Below are positions 34,459 to 43,715 of a stretch of 64,000 bases of DNA, piece by piece. The notes below the pieces were generated by a model, which saw nothing but the letters and a program-made list of their open reading frames with translations, had not been told where the DNA came from and did no database searches. Both the position numbers and the translations under genes were made by a program. Numbering within the stretch: the first letter of the stretch is position 1; each line of letters starts with the position of its first letter. Source of the DNA: JBEKIK01 sp963838495 (lineage in GTDB: Bacteria; Planctomycetota; Planctomycetia; Pirellulales; Thermoguttaceae); contig CAWIRC010000001.1 of NCBI GenBank assembly GCA_963838495.1, positions 186,001 through 250,000 on the forward strand, written 5' to 3'.

Positions 34459-36389
34459 GCAAAGATACGGATGATCTGAAAGCGAATTGCCGCCCGCATC
34501 GAATTGCTTGGCCGGGGCCGTCGGTTCCGGCCGTGGTCAGCCTGAATGTGCAAATCGATTCTCCTTTGCGGGCAATCGATTTAAGTTGCCTGTTGCTCCG
34601 GAATGAGCCGAAGGTGTCTTCGCTGCCGGCTGCATGCGATGCGCCTTTGGTGATAACGATTCCCATTGCACATCCGGCCGTTTGCGTGCGGAATTTTAAT
34701 TTCTCCGAACCGGCCGAAATGCCGCGTGCCACTGCTTCGCAGAAGCAGTGTTCCATGGGCATTACCGCTGCGTGTACCAAGCAGTGGCATTTCACCCGCA
34801 TCAAGCCGCCCGGCGACGTGATCAAGTTGGAAGACCGCCTGCATTACCTCTTGCAGCCCTCGCTCGAATCGCTGTTGGATCAAGGGGCTCTCGGATTTCC
34901 TTGCCGGCCTTACCCCTATCAATTCGAAGGCATGGCATTTTTATATCCCAGGCACGCCGCCATCCTGGCCGATGAGATGGGATTGGGAAAAACCATGCAG
35001 GCCATCACTGCCATTCGGCTTTTACTCCACCGCCTGGAAATCCGCCGCGTGCTTTTGGTTTGTCCCAAGCCGCTGGTGGCCAATTGGCAGCGGGAATTTT
35101 CGCTTTGGGCCCCGGAATTGCCCGTCATGGTGATCGAAGGTGATCAGGATAAACGCGCATGGCAGTGGCAACTGCCTGATGCCCCGATCAAGATCGCCAA
35201 TTATGAAATTCTCCTCCGCGACCGTGAGATCTTCGAAAACTCCTCCCCTCTCCCTTTGGGAGAGGGCCGGCCAAAACACTCCCCTCTCCCATTGGGAGAG
35301 GGGCCGGGGGTGAGGGCGGGACTGTCTGGAGAAAAGGAAAACAACCCTCACCCTAACCCTCTCCCAAAGGGAGAGGGGACTATTGCTCCGGTGAATTTCG
35401 ATCTAGTGCTGCTGGACGAATCGCAGAGGATCAAGAATCGCCTAAGCACGACAAGCCAGATAGTGCGTTCGATATCGCGCAAACGGAGTTGGGCCCTGAC
35501 CGGTACGCCCGTGGAAAACAGCACCGACGACCTGGTAGGGATTTTCGAGTTTTTGGCGCCCGGGTTCCTGTCCCCGGACATGAAGCCGCGGAAAATGGGC
35601 CGCACCATTAGCGACTACATACTCCGCCGCACAAAAGACCAGGTTTTGGCCGATCTGCCGCCGAAAATCGTGCACGACGAACGCCTGGAGCTTACGCCCG
35701 AGCAGCGCGAAACCTACAAACTGGCCGAGGACGAGGGCGTACTGCGATTGACCGAATTGGGCCTGTCGGCCACGATCCGGCACGTTTTTGAACTGATTTT
35801 GCGGCTGAAACAGATCTGCAATTTCGATCCCGCCGCCGGAACAAGCGCAAAACTCGAGCGGCTGGAGGCCGATTTGGAGGAAATCGCCCAAAGCGGACGC
35901 AAGGCCATTGTTTTCAGTCAATGGGTGAACACGATTGAAAAACTGAGCGGGCATTTGGCCCGATTCGGTCCCCTGGAATATCACGGGCGGATTCCAGGCG
36001 ACCGGCGAGAGACGATCATCGAACGCTTCCGCTCCGACGCTTCCAGCCACGTGCTTTTGATGACCTACGGCGCCGGCGGCGTGGGCCTGAACCTGCAAAT
36101 GGCCAATTACGTGTTTCTTTTCGACCGCTGGTGGAACCCGGCCGTGGAAGACCAAGCCATAAACCGCGCCCACCGCATCGGCATCGACGGCCCTGTGTAT
36201 GTGACTCTATTCCTCATGCTCGACACCATCGAAGAGCGCATCGAGCGAATCCTGCAAGAGAAACGCGATCTTTTCGACACCATCTTCTCCGACGCCGCCA
36301 CCCATCAAAAACTTGGCCTGACCCAGGAAGAACTCTTCGGGCTGTTCCAAATTAAATGCCCGACGGCTCCTATCGACAAAGCGGCATAG
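34455..36389 (+). CDS. SNF2-family DEAD/DEAH-type ATPase (helicase-like)
   Basis: 644 residues from ATG 34455. A non-conserved N-terminal 150 residues is followed by the SNF2 core: motif I DEMGLGKTMQAI, Ia LLVCPKPLVANW, II LLDESQRIKN, III ALTGTPVENS, IV IVFSQWVNTIEK, V-VI MTYGAGGVGLNLQ and QAINRAHRIG. A 47-codon low-complexity insertion between Ia and II (positions 35241-35380) is encoded by a genomic repeat and reads SSPLPLGEGRPKH...NPHPNPLPKGEG. SNF2 proteins remodel nucleoprotein complexes; several bacterial ones are in defence systems, but no nuclease or methylase is adjacent. Confidence 0.9.
   Translation: MSKDTDDLKANCRPHRIAWPGPSVPAVVSLNVQIDSPLRAIDLSCLLLRNEPKVSSLPAACDAPLVITIPIAHPAVCVRNFNFSEPAEMPRATASQKQCSMGITAACTKQWHFTRIKPPGDVIKLEDRLHYLLQPSLESLLDQGALGFPCRPYPYQFEGMAFLYPRHAAILADEMGLGKTMQAITAIRLLLHRLEIRRVLLVCPKPLVANWQREFSLWAPELPVMVIEGDQDKRAWQWQLPDAPIKIANYEILLRDREIFENSSPLPLGEGRPKHSPLPLGEGPGVRAGLSGEKENNPHPNPLPKGEGTIAPVNFDLVLLDESQRIKNRLSTTSQIVRSISRKRSWALTGTPVENSTDDLVGIFEFLAPGFLSPDMKPRKMGRTISDYILRRTKDQVLADLPPKIVHDERLELTPEQRETYKLAEDEGVLRLTELGLSATIRHVFELILRLKQICNFDPAAGTSAKLERLEADLEEIAQSGRKAIVFSQWVNTIEKLSGHLARFGPLEYHGRIPGDRRETIIERFRSDASSHVLLMTYGAGGVGLNLQMANYVFLFDRWWNPAVEDQAINRAHRIGIDGPVYVTLFLMLDTIEERIERILQEKRDLFDTIFSDAATHQKLGLTQEELFGLFQIKCPTAPIDKAA
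35241..35380. repeat. CTCCCCTCTCCC palindromic repeat inserted in frame in the helicase
   Basis: Three related blocks: CCCTCTCCCTTTGGGAGAGG, a second CCCTCTCCCATTGGGAGAGG, and an inverted one CCCTCTCCCAAAGGGAGAGG, joined by GGGGGTGAGGGCGGG and CCTCACCCTAACC. This repeat type is common in bacterial genomes, usually intergenic. Its length (140 bp incl. flanks) keeps the reading frame. A solo relative lies at 45640-45665. Confidence 0.9.
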
Positions 36390-36538
36390 CTAAAACGTGA
36401 TAGATATTTACGATTCTATAATTGTACAATATCAATGAAAAGTTATTATTTTCAATTATCTGCTTTTACCATCTTCCCACCTAGTGTATGAAATATCTTG
36501 GCCAAATATTCTTCAAGTGGACCTGCAATTTTGATATA

Positions 36539-36907
36539 CTATGAATATAAGTTCTCAAAATCAATAGCTTTATCTAATTTGCGAGGATCTACTACTCTTG
36601 ATATGGGATTGCTTGAATCTAGCCCTTCTATCAATAATTGATTGCAATGGGCAAAATAGTTGCGTATAGTGTTCACTCGATTTAAATTTTCCAATTTCTT
36701 CTTTTCCATATTAGGTATAATCTTTTCCAGTATTCGACGTTTGAGAGCGAAACTGCAATATTCGTCATAGAGAAATTCTAGTAGGAAAGAACGCATTACC
36801 TTGCCGAAATAATGCTGTGAAATAATTGCATTGATTATCCATTCTATATTGATCGTCCGTTCAATGACTTCGGATCGAAATTTGGAAATCTGTTCGGAAT
36901 TGATCAT
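36539..36907 (-). CDS. HEPN-like small protein
   Basis: 122 residues, all helical. It has R-N-Y-F-A-H (TIRNYFAHC), matching the R-x4-H motif of HEPN-domain ribonucleases. N-terminal MINSEQISKFRSEVIERTINIEWIINAIISQHY. The region is AT-rich, unlike its neighbours, suggesting transfer. No MNT nucleotidyltransferase partner is adjacent, so it could be a solitary HEPN or a DUF4145-type protein. Confidence 0.55.
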   Translation of the reverse strand: MINSEQISKFRSEVIERTINIEWIINAIISQHYFGKVMRSFLLEFLYDEYCSFALKRRILEKIIPNMEKKKLENLNRVNTIRNYFAHCNQLLIEGLDSSNPISRVVDPRKLDKAIDFENLYS

Positions 36908-36991
36908 TTGTTTGAACTCATAGTATTATTTATTTCAGCACATATTGCATGCCATATAAATCATATATGACGCATTTATGAATATAAATAT

Positions 36992-37294
36992 TTAAAGCTT
37001 TCTCTTCCTCTCAATTAACCAACGTTCTAAGGATTTTACACTTTCACTGCTTCGGCATCCTGCCAATAAACCTTCGATTCCGATATGTTCGTCCAGATCG
37101 TACCACTCTATTGCGTATCCATCGCCCAGCAATCGCCAATTTTGACGTTCCGCAGAAGTGCCATCCAATAATCTCGGATACCACGATAATGGAACGGAAA
37201 TAATGCGTCCGTCTGCCAAATCTACAATAAGCCGATCTTCCGTAGTGCAAACTTTTGTCGCCAAAGGTTCAGTTTCAAGCGTCAAATTGATCAT
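36992..37294 (-). CDS. DUF2442 domain protein
   Basis: 100 residues. The DUF2442 pattern is seen: TTEDRLIVDLADGRIISVPLSWYPRLLDGTSAERQNWRLLGDGYAIEWYDLDEHIGIEGLLAG. This small domain is common next to toxin-antitoxin genes and often pairs with DUF4160. Here it starts 12 bp after the PIN gene stop, so probably same transcript. Function not established. Confidence 0.85.
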   Translation of the reverse strand: MINLTLETEPLATKVCTTEDRLIVDLADGRIISVPLSWYPRLLDGTSAERQNWRLLGDGYAIEWYDLDEHIGIEGLLAGCRSSESVKSLERWLIERKRKL

Positions 37295-37305
37295 GACAAG
37301 CCCCG

Positions 37306-37704
37306 TTAGATCAACCGTGTAAATCCCGCTTGTTCAAAATGGCGGTCGGTGGCGGCGGCTTCATTCAGATTTTGTTGCCGCATGATTATAAAAGAAATAC
37401 AATCGGTAAGAGACCAATCTTTATCCATGCGTTGGGAATATAAATCTAATCCCTCTTCAAGCAACTGACTTGAAAGAGGAATAATGGTGACGCGATTGCT
37501 GTTTTGTAGGGTTTTATATATCGATACAAACAATGTCCGGTTCAAGCCTCTGCAAAGATTGTTCGCCAATTCAGTTATTACCCAAGCAGATGTAATAAAA
37601 TCGCCTTTATATTCCCCTGCAAATGTTTTTGCTTTAAGATGGTTTATATCTTTGGGATTTAATAAAGCGATGTAATACGATGTATCCGCGAAAACGGCTT
37701 TCAT
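37306..37704 (-). CDS. PIN-domain toxin
   Basis: 132 residues. PIN acidic residues: Asp7 (VFADTSYYIAL), Glu in VITELANNL, Asp in WSLTDCISFI, Asp in ATDRHFEQAGF. Overlaps the upstream antitoxin by 4 bp (ATGA). It is only distantly related to the vapC at 18003. Predicted ribonuclease. Confidence 0.9.
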   Translation of the reverse strand: MKAVFADTSYYIALLNPKDINHLKAKTFAGEYKGDFITSAWVITELANNLCRGLNRTLFVSIYKTLQNSNRVTIIPLSSQLLEEGLDLYSQRMDKDWSLTDCISFIIMRQQNLNEAAATDRHFEQAGFTRLI

Positions 37705-37940
37705 CGCTTGGGCGTCCCGTAAAGATAGTGATCGTGATTTTCAGAAGCATCCTCCGGTAAACCGACTGCCTTGCCGGCATATTTCAGCAACGGTTCCGTA
37801 GGTGTTGAGCTTTGATCTTTATCACCAGGTTGCTCTGCGGGTTTTTCATGCACTTCGATACTGACCTCTAATCCTTCTTGTAGGACCACCGGCTGATCGA
37901 AGACTACCACGCCGTTTTTTATGTGCCCGCTGTAAACCAT
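37701..37940 (-). CDS. Antitoxin paired with PIN toxin
   Basis: 79 residues. N-terminal beta-rich SGHIKNGVVVFDQPVVLQEGLEVSIEV, the short swapped-hairpin/DUF104-like pattern; a linker rich in Gln/Asp/Pro; and C-terminal LPEDASENHDHYLYGTPKR, characteristic of antitoxins of PIN proteins. First gene of a four-gene minus-strand set (antitoxin, PIN, DUF2442, HEPN). Confidence 0.85.
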   Translation of the reverse strand: MVYSGHIKNGVVVFDQPVVLQEGLEVSIEVHEKPAEQPGDKDQSSTPTEPLLKYAGKAVGLPEDASENHDHYLYGTPKR

Positions 37941-38064
37941 ATAAATGCCTCCCCAAAAACATTTAAATTGAGAATTAATGTCACTACTTTAGTCTATATT
38001 AATGGTTCAGCCTGGTCAATTCGTCCCATAGTAATATCTGATTATAGTGAATATCATAACCAGT

Positions 38065-39912
38065 ATGGCAAATACTTACGATTTCGACGTCATTGTTATC
38101 GGCGCCGGGCATGCCGGGGCGGAGGCGGCGCTGGCGGCGGCGAGGCTGGGGGCAAAAACGGTGCTTCTGACTAGCAACCTCGACACCATCGCGCAGATGA
38201 GCTGCAATCCGGCCGTGGGCGGTGTGGGCAAGGGGCATATCGTACGCGAAATCGACGCCTTGGGCGGCGCCATGGGTCGGGCAACCGACGCCGCGGCCAT
38301 CCAGTTCCGCATGCTCAACCGCAGCAAAGGTCCGGCCATGCACGGACCAAGGGCCCAGGCCGATAAACGCGCGTATCAGCAGGAAATTAAGCGCATTCTT
38401 GAATCCCAGCCGGGATTGTCGCTCCGCCAAGAGACTGCCGATGATCTGATAGTGGAGCCCTTCGGCGGGACGATGCGAGTGGCTGGCGTGCGCGTCCTGG
38501 GCGATGCCGTCTACCGAGCGCAGGCGGTTATTTTGTGCGCCGGCACGTTCATGCAAGGCCTGTTGCATGTGGGCGAGACCACCATGCCCGGCGGTCGCAT
38601 GGGCGAACCTACGTACGCCGGATTGAGTTGGGCATTGGAGAAATCGGGATTTACCATCAGCCGCTTCAAGACCGGCACGCCGCCGCGGATAAACGGCCGC
38701 ACAATCGATTATTCCAAAACCGAAATTCAGTGCGGCGACGACGATCCCCAGCCGTTTTCTTTTTTAACCGAAAAGATCGAATGCCGGCAAATCCCCTGCT
38801 GGATAACATACACCAATCAGGCCGTGCACGAATTGGTGCGGGCGAATCTGCACCGGGCGCCGATGTACACCGGGCAAATAAAATCCGTAGGACCGCGCTA
38901 TTGCCCGTCGTTCGAGACCAAGGTCGTGCGGTTTGCGGAAAAACCGCGGCATCAGTTGTTTTTGGAGCCGGAGGGCCGGCATACGCACGAGGTTTATATA
39001 AACGGGCTGGCAACCAGTTTGCCGCGCGATGTGCAAGAGGCCATGCTGCGATTGATCCCCGGCTTGGAAACGTCCGAAATCCTCCGCTACGGCTATGCTA
39101 TCGAGTACGATTATCTTCCCCCGGACCAGTTGCAGATTTCGCTGGAAACCAAGCGCGTGGCCGGCTTGTATATGGCCGGGCAGGTGAACGGCACAACCGG
39201 ATACGAGGAGGCCGCCGCGCAGGGATTAATTGCGGGAGTGAATGCAGTGCTGTCGCTGCGGGGAAAAGATCCGCTGGTTTTGGGACGGCACCAGGCGTAC
39301 ATCGGGGTGATGATCGACGACCTGGTTACCCGGGGCGTGGACGAGCCATATCGGATGTTTACCAGTCGGGCGGAATATCGCCTGATGCTCAGGCAAGACA
39401 ATGCCGACCGCCGCTTGACGCCTTTAGCATACGATTTGGGCCTGGTGGACGGGCAAAGGTGGAGCAAGTTTCAGGCTAAACAACAAGAAATCGAGCGAAT
39501 AACGGCACTTTTGGAAAACACCCATGATGGTTCGGTTTCGTTGTCCAAGATGCTTAGGCGGCCTGAGGCGACTTGGGCCGACGTGGCGGCCAGGTTGCCC
39601 GAATTAAGCGATATTTTGCGAGACGTAACCCGGCAAGTGGAATACGACGCAAAATACGCGGGATACATTGCCAGGCAGCAGGTCGAGATAAAGCGCGGGC
39701 AGCGTTTGGCTGCGCGGCGCATACCGGGTTTTTTAGATTACAGCAAGATACCGCATTTACGCCAGGAAGCTCGGGAAAAACTCTCTCGCATCCATCCGGC
39801 GGACCTGGCCCAGGCCGGCCGGATCAGCGGGATTACACCGGCCGATATAGCTGTTTTGATGATCCATCTGACCGGTGATAGAGGTGGAAGACAGGGGGCG
39901 GCGAGAGTTTGA
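38065..39912 (+). CDS. mnmG: tRNA uridine-5-carboxymethylaminomethyl modification enzyme MnmG (GidA)
   Basis: FAD protein that with MnmE modifies U34 of several tRNAs. 615 residues from ATG 38065; an upstream GTG in frame adds 6 codons. Seen: FAD site DVIVIGAGHAGAEAALAAARLG; MSCNPAVGGVGKGHIVREIDALGG; KTGTPPRINGRTID; VNGTTGYEEAAAQGL; and DDLVTRGVDEPYRMFTSRAEYRL. All family signature segments are present. Does not neighbour mnmE or rsmG here. Confidence 0.97.
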   Translation: MANTYDFDVIVIGAGHAGAEAALAAARLGAKTVLLTSNLDTIAQMSCNPAVGGVGKGHIVREIDALGGAMGRATDAAAIQFRMLNRSKGPAMHGPRAQADKRAYQQEIKRILESQPGLSLRQETADDLIVEPFGGTMRVAGVRVLGDAVYRAQAVILCAGTFMQGLLHVGETTMPGGRMGEPTYAGLSWALEKSGFTISRFKTGTPPRINGRTIDYSKTEIQCGDDDPQPFSFLTEKIECRQIPCWITYTNQAVHELVRANLHRAPMYTGQIKSVGPRYCPSFETKVVRFAEKPRHQLFLEPEGRHTHEVYINGLATSLPRDVQEAMLRLIPGLETSEILRYGYAIEYDYLPPDQLQISLETKRVAGLYMAGQVNGTTGYEEAAAQGLIAGVNAVLSLRGKDPLVLGRHQAYIGVMIDDLVTRGVDEPYRMFTSRAEYRLMLRQDNADRRLTPLAYDLGLVDGQRWSKFQAKQQEIERITALLENTHDGSVSLSKMLRRPEATWADVAARLPELSDILRDVTRQVEYDAKYAGYIARQQVEIKRGQRLAARRIPGFLDYSKIPHLRQEAREKLSRIHPADLAQAGRISGITPADIAVLMIHLTGDRGGRQGAARV

Positions 39913-40362
39913 GATGCTTGGTGAAATACACGCCTCAAAGTGATAAATAATTCTCCGCCCTTTTCATGCAATCGACAATATCTATGCTTTATCCCCAAGT
40001 CGCGTTATTGCCCTACTTTGCCTGGACTAGAAAAATTGTATTTATAGAAACGTGTCATAAATTGTAACGTCTTATGAATAAGAGACTTATAAACTTATTA
40101 GTCGTATTGACAGGTTCGGGAAGATAGCTATAATTAAGCCCGATTGGTAAGTTCGGTAATGTCGGAAGGACCGGATGAGCCTGTTGTTTATGCTCAGTGT
40201 AGTGATGTAAGAAATTTACGAATACGGCGAATTCAAGGCGATTTAATGCCCGTTTTTCCACGGAGGACCAGAAGACGCTGAACGACTTTCCGACGGCGAA
40301 AACAGCGCCTTCGCTACAAGCTAGTTGCCCCGGGCGACTAGTCAAGGGATGGTGAAACGAAT
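39913..40362. other. Intergenic region with a near-palindrome upstream of the HTH-receiver gene
   Basis: About 450 bp. The first half (39950-40130) is AT-rich with no coding frame. At 40321-40341 CTAGTTGCCC / GGGCGACTAG forms a near-palindrome with one mismatched pair, 22 bp before the start codon at 40363; it could be an operator for the HTH-receiver protein. A short minus-strand frame at 40055-40345 has no support. Confidence 0.5.
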
Positions 40363-40944
40363 ATGAAAACTGTGTTTACGACCGGCGAGGCTGCCAAGAT
40401 TTGCAAGGTCAGCCAGCAGACAATCATTCGTTGTTTCGATTCAGGTCAACTGAAGGGATTTCGCGTGCCGGGCAGCCGGTTTCGGCGGATTCCCCGCGAT
40501 CAGCTTTACATGTTCATGCGCGACAACGGCATTCCCACCGATGCCTTGGAAAGCGGCAAGAGAAAAATTCTCATCGTCGACGACGACGAAGAACTCGTCG
40601 AGCTGATCACCGACGTATTGGACCGCGACGGCCGCTTCGAAGTCCGCACGGTGAACAACGGTTTCGACGCGGGCATGATGGTCAAGGAATACCGACCCGA
40701 CTTGATCGTCCTCGACGTCATGCTCCCGGACATCAACGGCAAGGAAGTTTGCCAGCGGGTCCGCGGCGACAAGTCGATGGACGACGTGCGGATCATCTGC
40801 ATATCGGGCATGGTCGAGGAAGACAAGATCGGCGAGCTCAAGGCGGCCGGTGCAAACGATTTTTTGCACAAGCCGTTTGAGGTGGAAAAACTGTTGGAAC
40901 GCATGTGCGCGCATCTGGACATCGAAGTCCCGGCCAGCGCGTAG
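40363..40944 (+). CDS. Excisionase-type HTH fused to a receiver domain
   Basis: 193 residues. The N-terminal 60 residues carry a winged-helix/MerR-like excisionase DNA-binding motif (TTGEAAKICKVSQQTIIRCFDSGQLKGFRVPGSRFRRIPRDQLYMFM). Residues 67-190 are a receiver: acidic D73-D75, phosphoacceptor Asp118 (LIVLDVMLPDINGKE), Thr/Ser switch in ICISGM, Lys in FLHKPFE. The DNA-binding domain precedes the receiver, opposite of the usual order. A histidine kinase gene follows after 94 bp. Probable transcription regulator. Confidence 0.9.
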   Translation: MKTVFTTGEAAKICKVSQQTIIRCFDSGQLKGFRVPGSRFRRIPRDQLYMFMRDNGIPTDALESGKRKILIVDDDEELVELITDVLDRDGRFEVRTVNNGFDAGMMVKEYRPDLIVLDVMLPDINGKEVCQRVRGDKSMDDVRIICISGMVEEDKIGELKAAGANDFLHKPFEVEKLLERMCAHLDIEVPASA

Positions 40945-40976
40945 AATCAATCCTAAAACTTTTTTTCTGAGGCCCT

Positions 40977-41022
40977 CGCCCCAGCCCTCTTCTTAAGGGA
41001 TGGGGGTTATTGGGCTTTTTTG
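40977..41022 (+). terminator. Possible terminator or attenuator between regulator and kinase
   Basis: CCCC A GCCCT, loop CTTCTTA, AGGGA TGGGG stem, then TTATTGGGCTTTTTTG. It ends about 18 bp before the kinase start codon, so the kinase may be expressed at lower level than the regulator. The stem also resembles the CCCTCGCCCC repeat family. Confidence 0.45.
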
Positions 41023-41038
41023 TTTCCGGAGCTAATCG

Positions 41039-41793
41039 GTGAACGAAGCGGAGTTGGCCGCGCTTCTGGCAAGGCTGGAGACATTGGAAAGCAAATTCCA
41101 AGAGGCCCTGGAAGCGGAAAAGCTGGAGGCCATGGCCGAACTGGCCGCCGGGGCCGGCCACGAAATCAACAACCCGCTTACGATCATTGCCGGCCGGGTC
41201 CAATTGTTTTTGCAGGATGAGGCCGATCCTGAGCGGCGCAGGGCCCTTGCCCTTGTGAATTCGCAGGCCATGCGGATTTACGAGATGATCGCCGACATGA
41301 TGCTCTTTGCCCGGCCGCCGCAGCCGGATTTCTCATTAGTGGATGCGGCAAAAATAGTCGATGAAATTGCCCTCGATTTTCAATCTTCTGCCGCGTTGCA
41401 AGAAACGGTTTTCAACCGCCTCGGGCATCCAGGCCCACTGGAAATCGAGGCAGACCCAGTGCAATTGACCGTGGCCGTCCGCGCCCTTTGCCAAAATTCG
41501 CTGGAAGCCCTGGGCCACGGGGAAAAATTGAAATTGATCTTCAGTCCAGCGGCGACGAAGTGACAATCAGCGTGACGGACGACGGCCCGGGCATCACGCC
41601 CGACGAACGCCGCCATATCTTCGATCCCTTTTTCTCCGCCCGCCAGGCCGGCCGCGGCTTGGGGCTGGGACTTTCGAAATGCTGGCGGATCGTGACCAAC
41701 CACGGCGGCAAGATAGAGGTAGAAAGCGCTCCCGGTCAGGGCGCGGGATTTGTAATCACACTACCCCGACTAAGAAAGTCGTGCGAAGGATAA
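41039..41793 (+). CDS. Small soluble histidine kinase, frameshifted
   Basis: GTG start at 41039. HisKA: His41 in GAGHEINNPLTIIAGR. The ATPase domain begins with LCQNSLEALGHG (N box), then the frame breaks at about 41524; the next frame continues KIEIDLQSSGDEVTISVTDDGPGITPDERRHIFDPFFSARQAGRGLGLGLSKCWRIVTNHGG. One missing G in CACGGGG restores a single protein of about 251 residues. No transmembrane or sensor domain; a leading coiled coil (LEKLEA...) only. Partner of the adjacent HTH-receiver is inferred. Confidence 0.88.
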
Positions 41794-41868
41794 TCGCCAT
41801 TTATGCGGCACATTCGATGCGGCTCTTTCAATCACGTATTTTTTAAAAAATGCTGTCTTGTGTGGGAA

Positions 41869-43584
41869 CTAATCGTTTTCACTCTTCAAGCGAAAAACCT
41901 CCGCTTTTCCAACGGGAACTGACTGAGAAAAGCAATGGTTTGTAAGCTCCGGCCTTGAACCGTCGTCGGGATTAATCTGATATGAGGGAATCGTAAACGC
42001 GCTTTCGTAGCCCGGGACATCGTTTATGATGCCCAATGCGTCGATTACCCACGTCGGCTTGACCATCAAACGGTCAAAAGCTTTAGCGCCCATATATTCG
42101 CGAACGTACTTTTCGGTCGGTTCGTCCAATTGTGGCCGAATAAAATAGCGGTCGCCGAGATAATAAATGGCGACGTCTTGCGTGTAGTTGGGGAATGCAT
42201 TGATTACCTGCTCGCGATCGGTCGATCCGGACAAAGCATCGCGCAGATTGGAAATTATACCATCCCAGATGTTTTCCGGGGGATGGAATATCTCGGAGTA
42301 AACCGGGGCCATCCACGAGATGGGCACGTCTCGAGAAAACGGACGCGTCCAGTACGAAATTGTGAAAAGATTAAAAAAAACTAGCGCTGCACAAGAAAGC
42401 AAATACACGCGCTTATACGGAATAATCGAGTTAAGGATGATAAAACCGGAAAGCATGGCAAAGACCAGAAGATGAGGCATGAAGCGAAGATATGAGAGGG
42501 CTATGTGTGTATTGGTGTATCCATATTCTTTTACGTATCCGAAAATAAAGGCCGTTGCGAATATCTGGATAATAATGTTCAAGAGTACAAGTACCGGAAG
42601 TGGATCGCTAAGAGTGGCTGCGACGGTCTTTCGCATCCGATAGATTAAAAAGGCGGAAATTATCGCCCAAAACAGCAATGGCACGCAATCGACCGCGTCC
42701 ATATCGACCACAAGGATTAGAAAACTTGCTAACGCATCTCGAAGATAGAAGCCCAAGTTAGTGGCGATTAGCGACGAAATGCTCTTGAATAGTCCCATGT
42801 CCGAAAGCGGCGGACCGAGCATCTCATACCAGACAAACCACGAAATGAAACCCACGGCGCTGGATATGAAGTAAATCAGGAAGGCCTTTCGGCGGAAGAA
42901 AAGACAGTACAACAGCAATGAAACACTGGAACAGAGTGCTGCGAAGGGGTGGGTCTGAAAAAACAATATAAATATGAACAAAGCCAAGGCATAGCGAAAG
43001 TGGACTTTCTTGATATCAACCGATAGATGCCAGATAAGCAAGGAATAAACTAAAATCAAGATCGAAAAATATCTGGCGTTTCTTTGAAACAACACGATTT
43101 GCGGGGCCATAAGCGCCAGAGCGGCGACAATATCAGGATACGCCGCCCGTTTCTTCAAAATTGAATAAATCGGAAAGAAGGCGGCAACGCCGATCAATGC
43201 AAACAAGATACGCAATCCCGCGCCGTTATCGCCAAAAATCGTAATTGATAAGGCCCCCAGGTAATACTGCGCCCAAGGGATTTGTTTATAAATAAAATCC
43301 CTGTTGACCTGGATGCCGGATTCATAAAGGCTCAAATTTCTGCCGTCGTACGCAATGGGCAAACCGCAGCGAAGAATGCTCCGGGCCTCGATGCCGGTCT
43401 CGGCCTCGTCGCACCATAAAGGCGGCCTGTCGATTCTAAACAGATAAACCGCCGCAATCATGCCGGCGAAAATTATCAATCTGTAGCGGCGCAAAGAATC
43501 TTCGGCGAATATTTGCCGATGGAAATTCGGCGGCGACTGACGCGCAGAATCTCTAACTTTCGGTGGTTTGCGATTTCTCTTCAT
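41869..43584 (-). CDS. GT39/PMT-like membrane glycosyltransferase
   Basis: 571 residues with about ten transmembrane helices. An acidic motif after the first helix (PPLWCDEAETGIEARSIL, with D-E) is the typical GT-C/ArnT-like catalytic loop. The C-terminal 150 residues form a soluble domain. Predicted to transfer a sugar from a polyprenyl-phosphate donor on the outer face of the inner membrane. Stand-alone gene; neighbours give no clue to the acceptor. Confidence 0.82.
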   Translation of the reverse strand: MKRNRKPPKVRDSARQSPPNFHRQIFAEDSLRRYRLIIFAGMIAAVYLFRIDRPPLWCDEAETGIEARSILRCGLPIAYDGRNLSLYESGIQVNRDFIYKQIPWAQYYLGALSITIFGDNGAGLRILFALIGVAAFFPIYSILKKRAAYPDIVAALALMAPQIVLFQRNARYFSILILVYSLLIWHLSVDIKKVHFRYALALFIFILFFQTHPFAALCSSVSLLLYCLFFRRKAFLIYFISSAVGFISWFVWYEMLGPPLSDMGLFKSISSLIATNLGFYLRDALASFLILVVDMDAVDCVPLLFWAIISAFLIYRMRKTVAATLSDPLPVLVLLNIIIQIFATAFIFGYVKEYGYTNTHIALSYLRFMPHLLVFAMLSGFIILNSIIPYKRVYLLSCAALVFFNLFTISYWTRPFSRDVPISWMAPVYSEIFHPPENIWDGIISNLRDALSGSTDREQVINAFPNYTQDVAIYYLGDRYFIRPQLDEPTEKYVREYMGAKAFDRLMVKPTWVIDALGIINDVPGYESAFTIPSYQINPDDGSRPELTNHCFSQSVPVGKAEVFRLKSEND

Positions 43585-43715
43585 CGCTTATTCTATAATC
43601 TCGGCCGTGAAATTCCGTGGACAAGACAGTATTATAAATCGTGAATTGCCGCTAAGACAACACAACTTATCTAATGTGCCCAAAATCGGCAATATCACGA
43701 TTATCGCGTTACCGT

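Noticed and set aside
40055..40345. Minus-strand frame upstream of the HTH-receiver gene
   Set aside because: No family resemblance; overlaps the probable promoter region.
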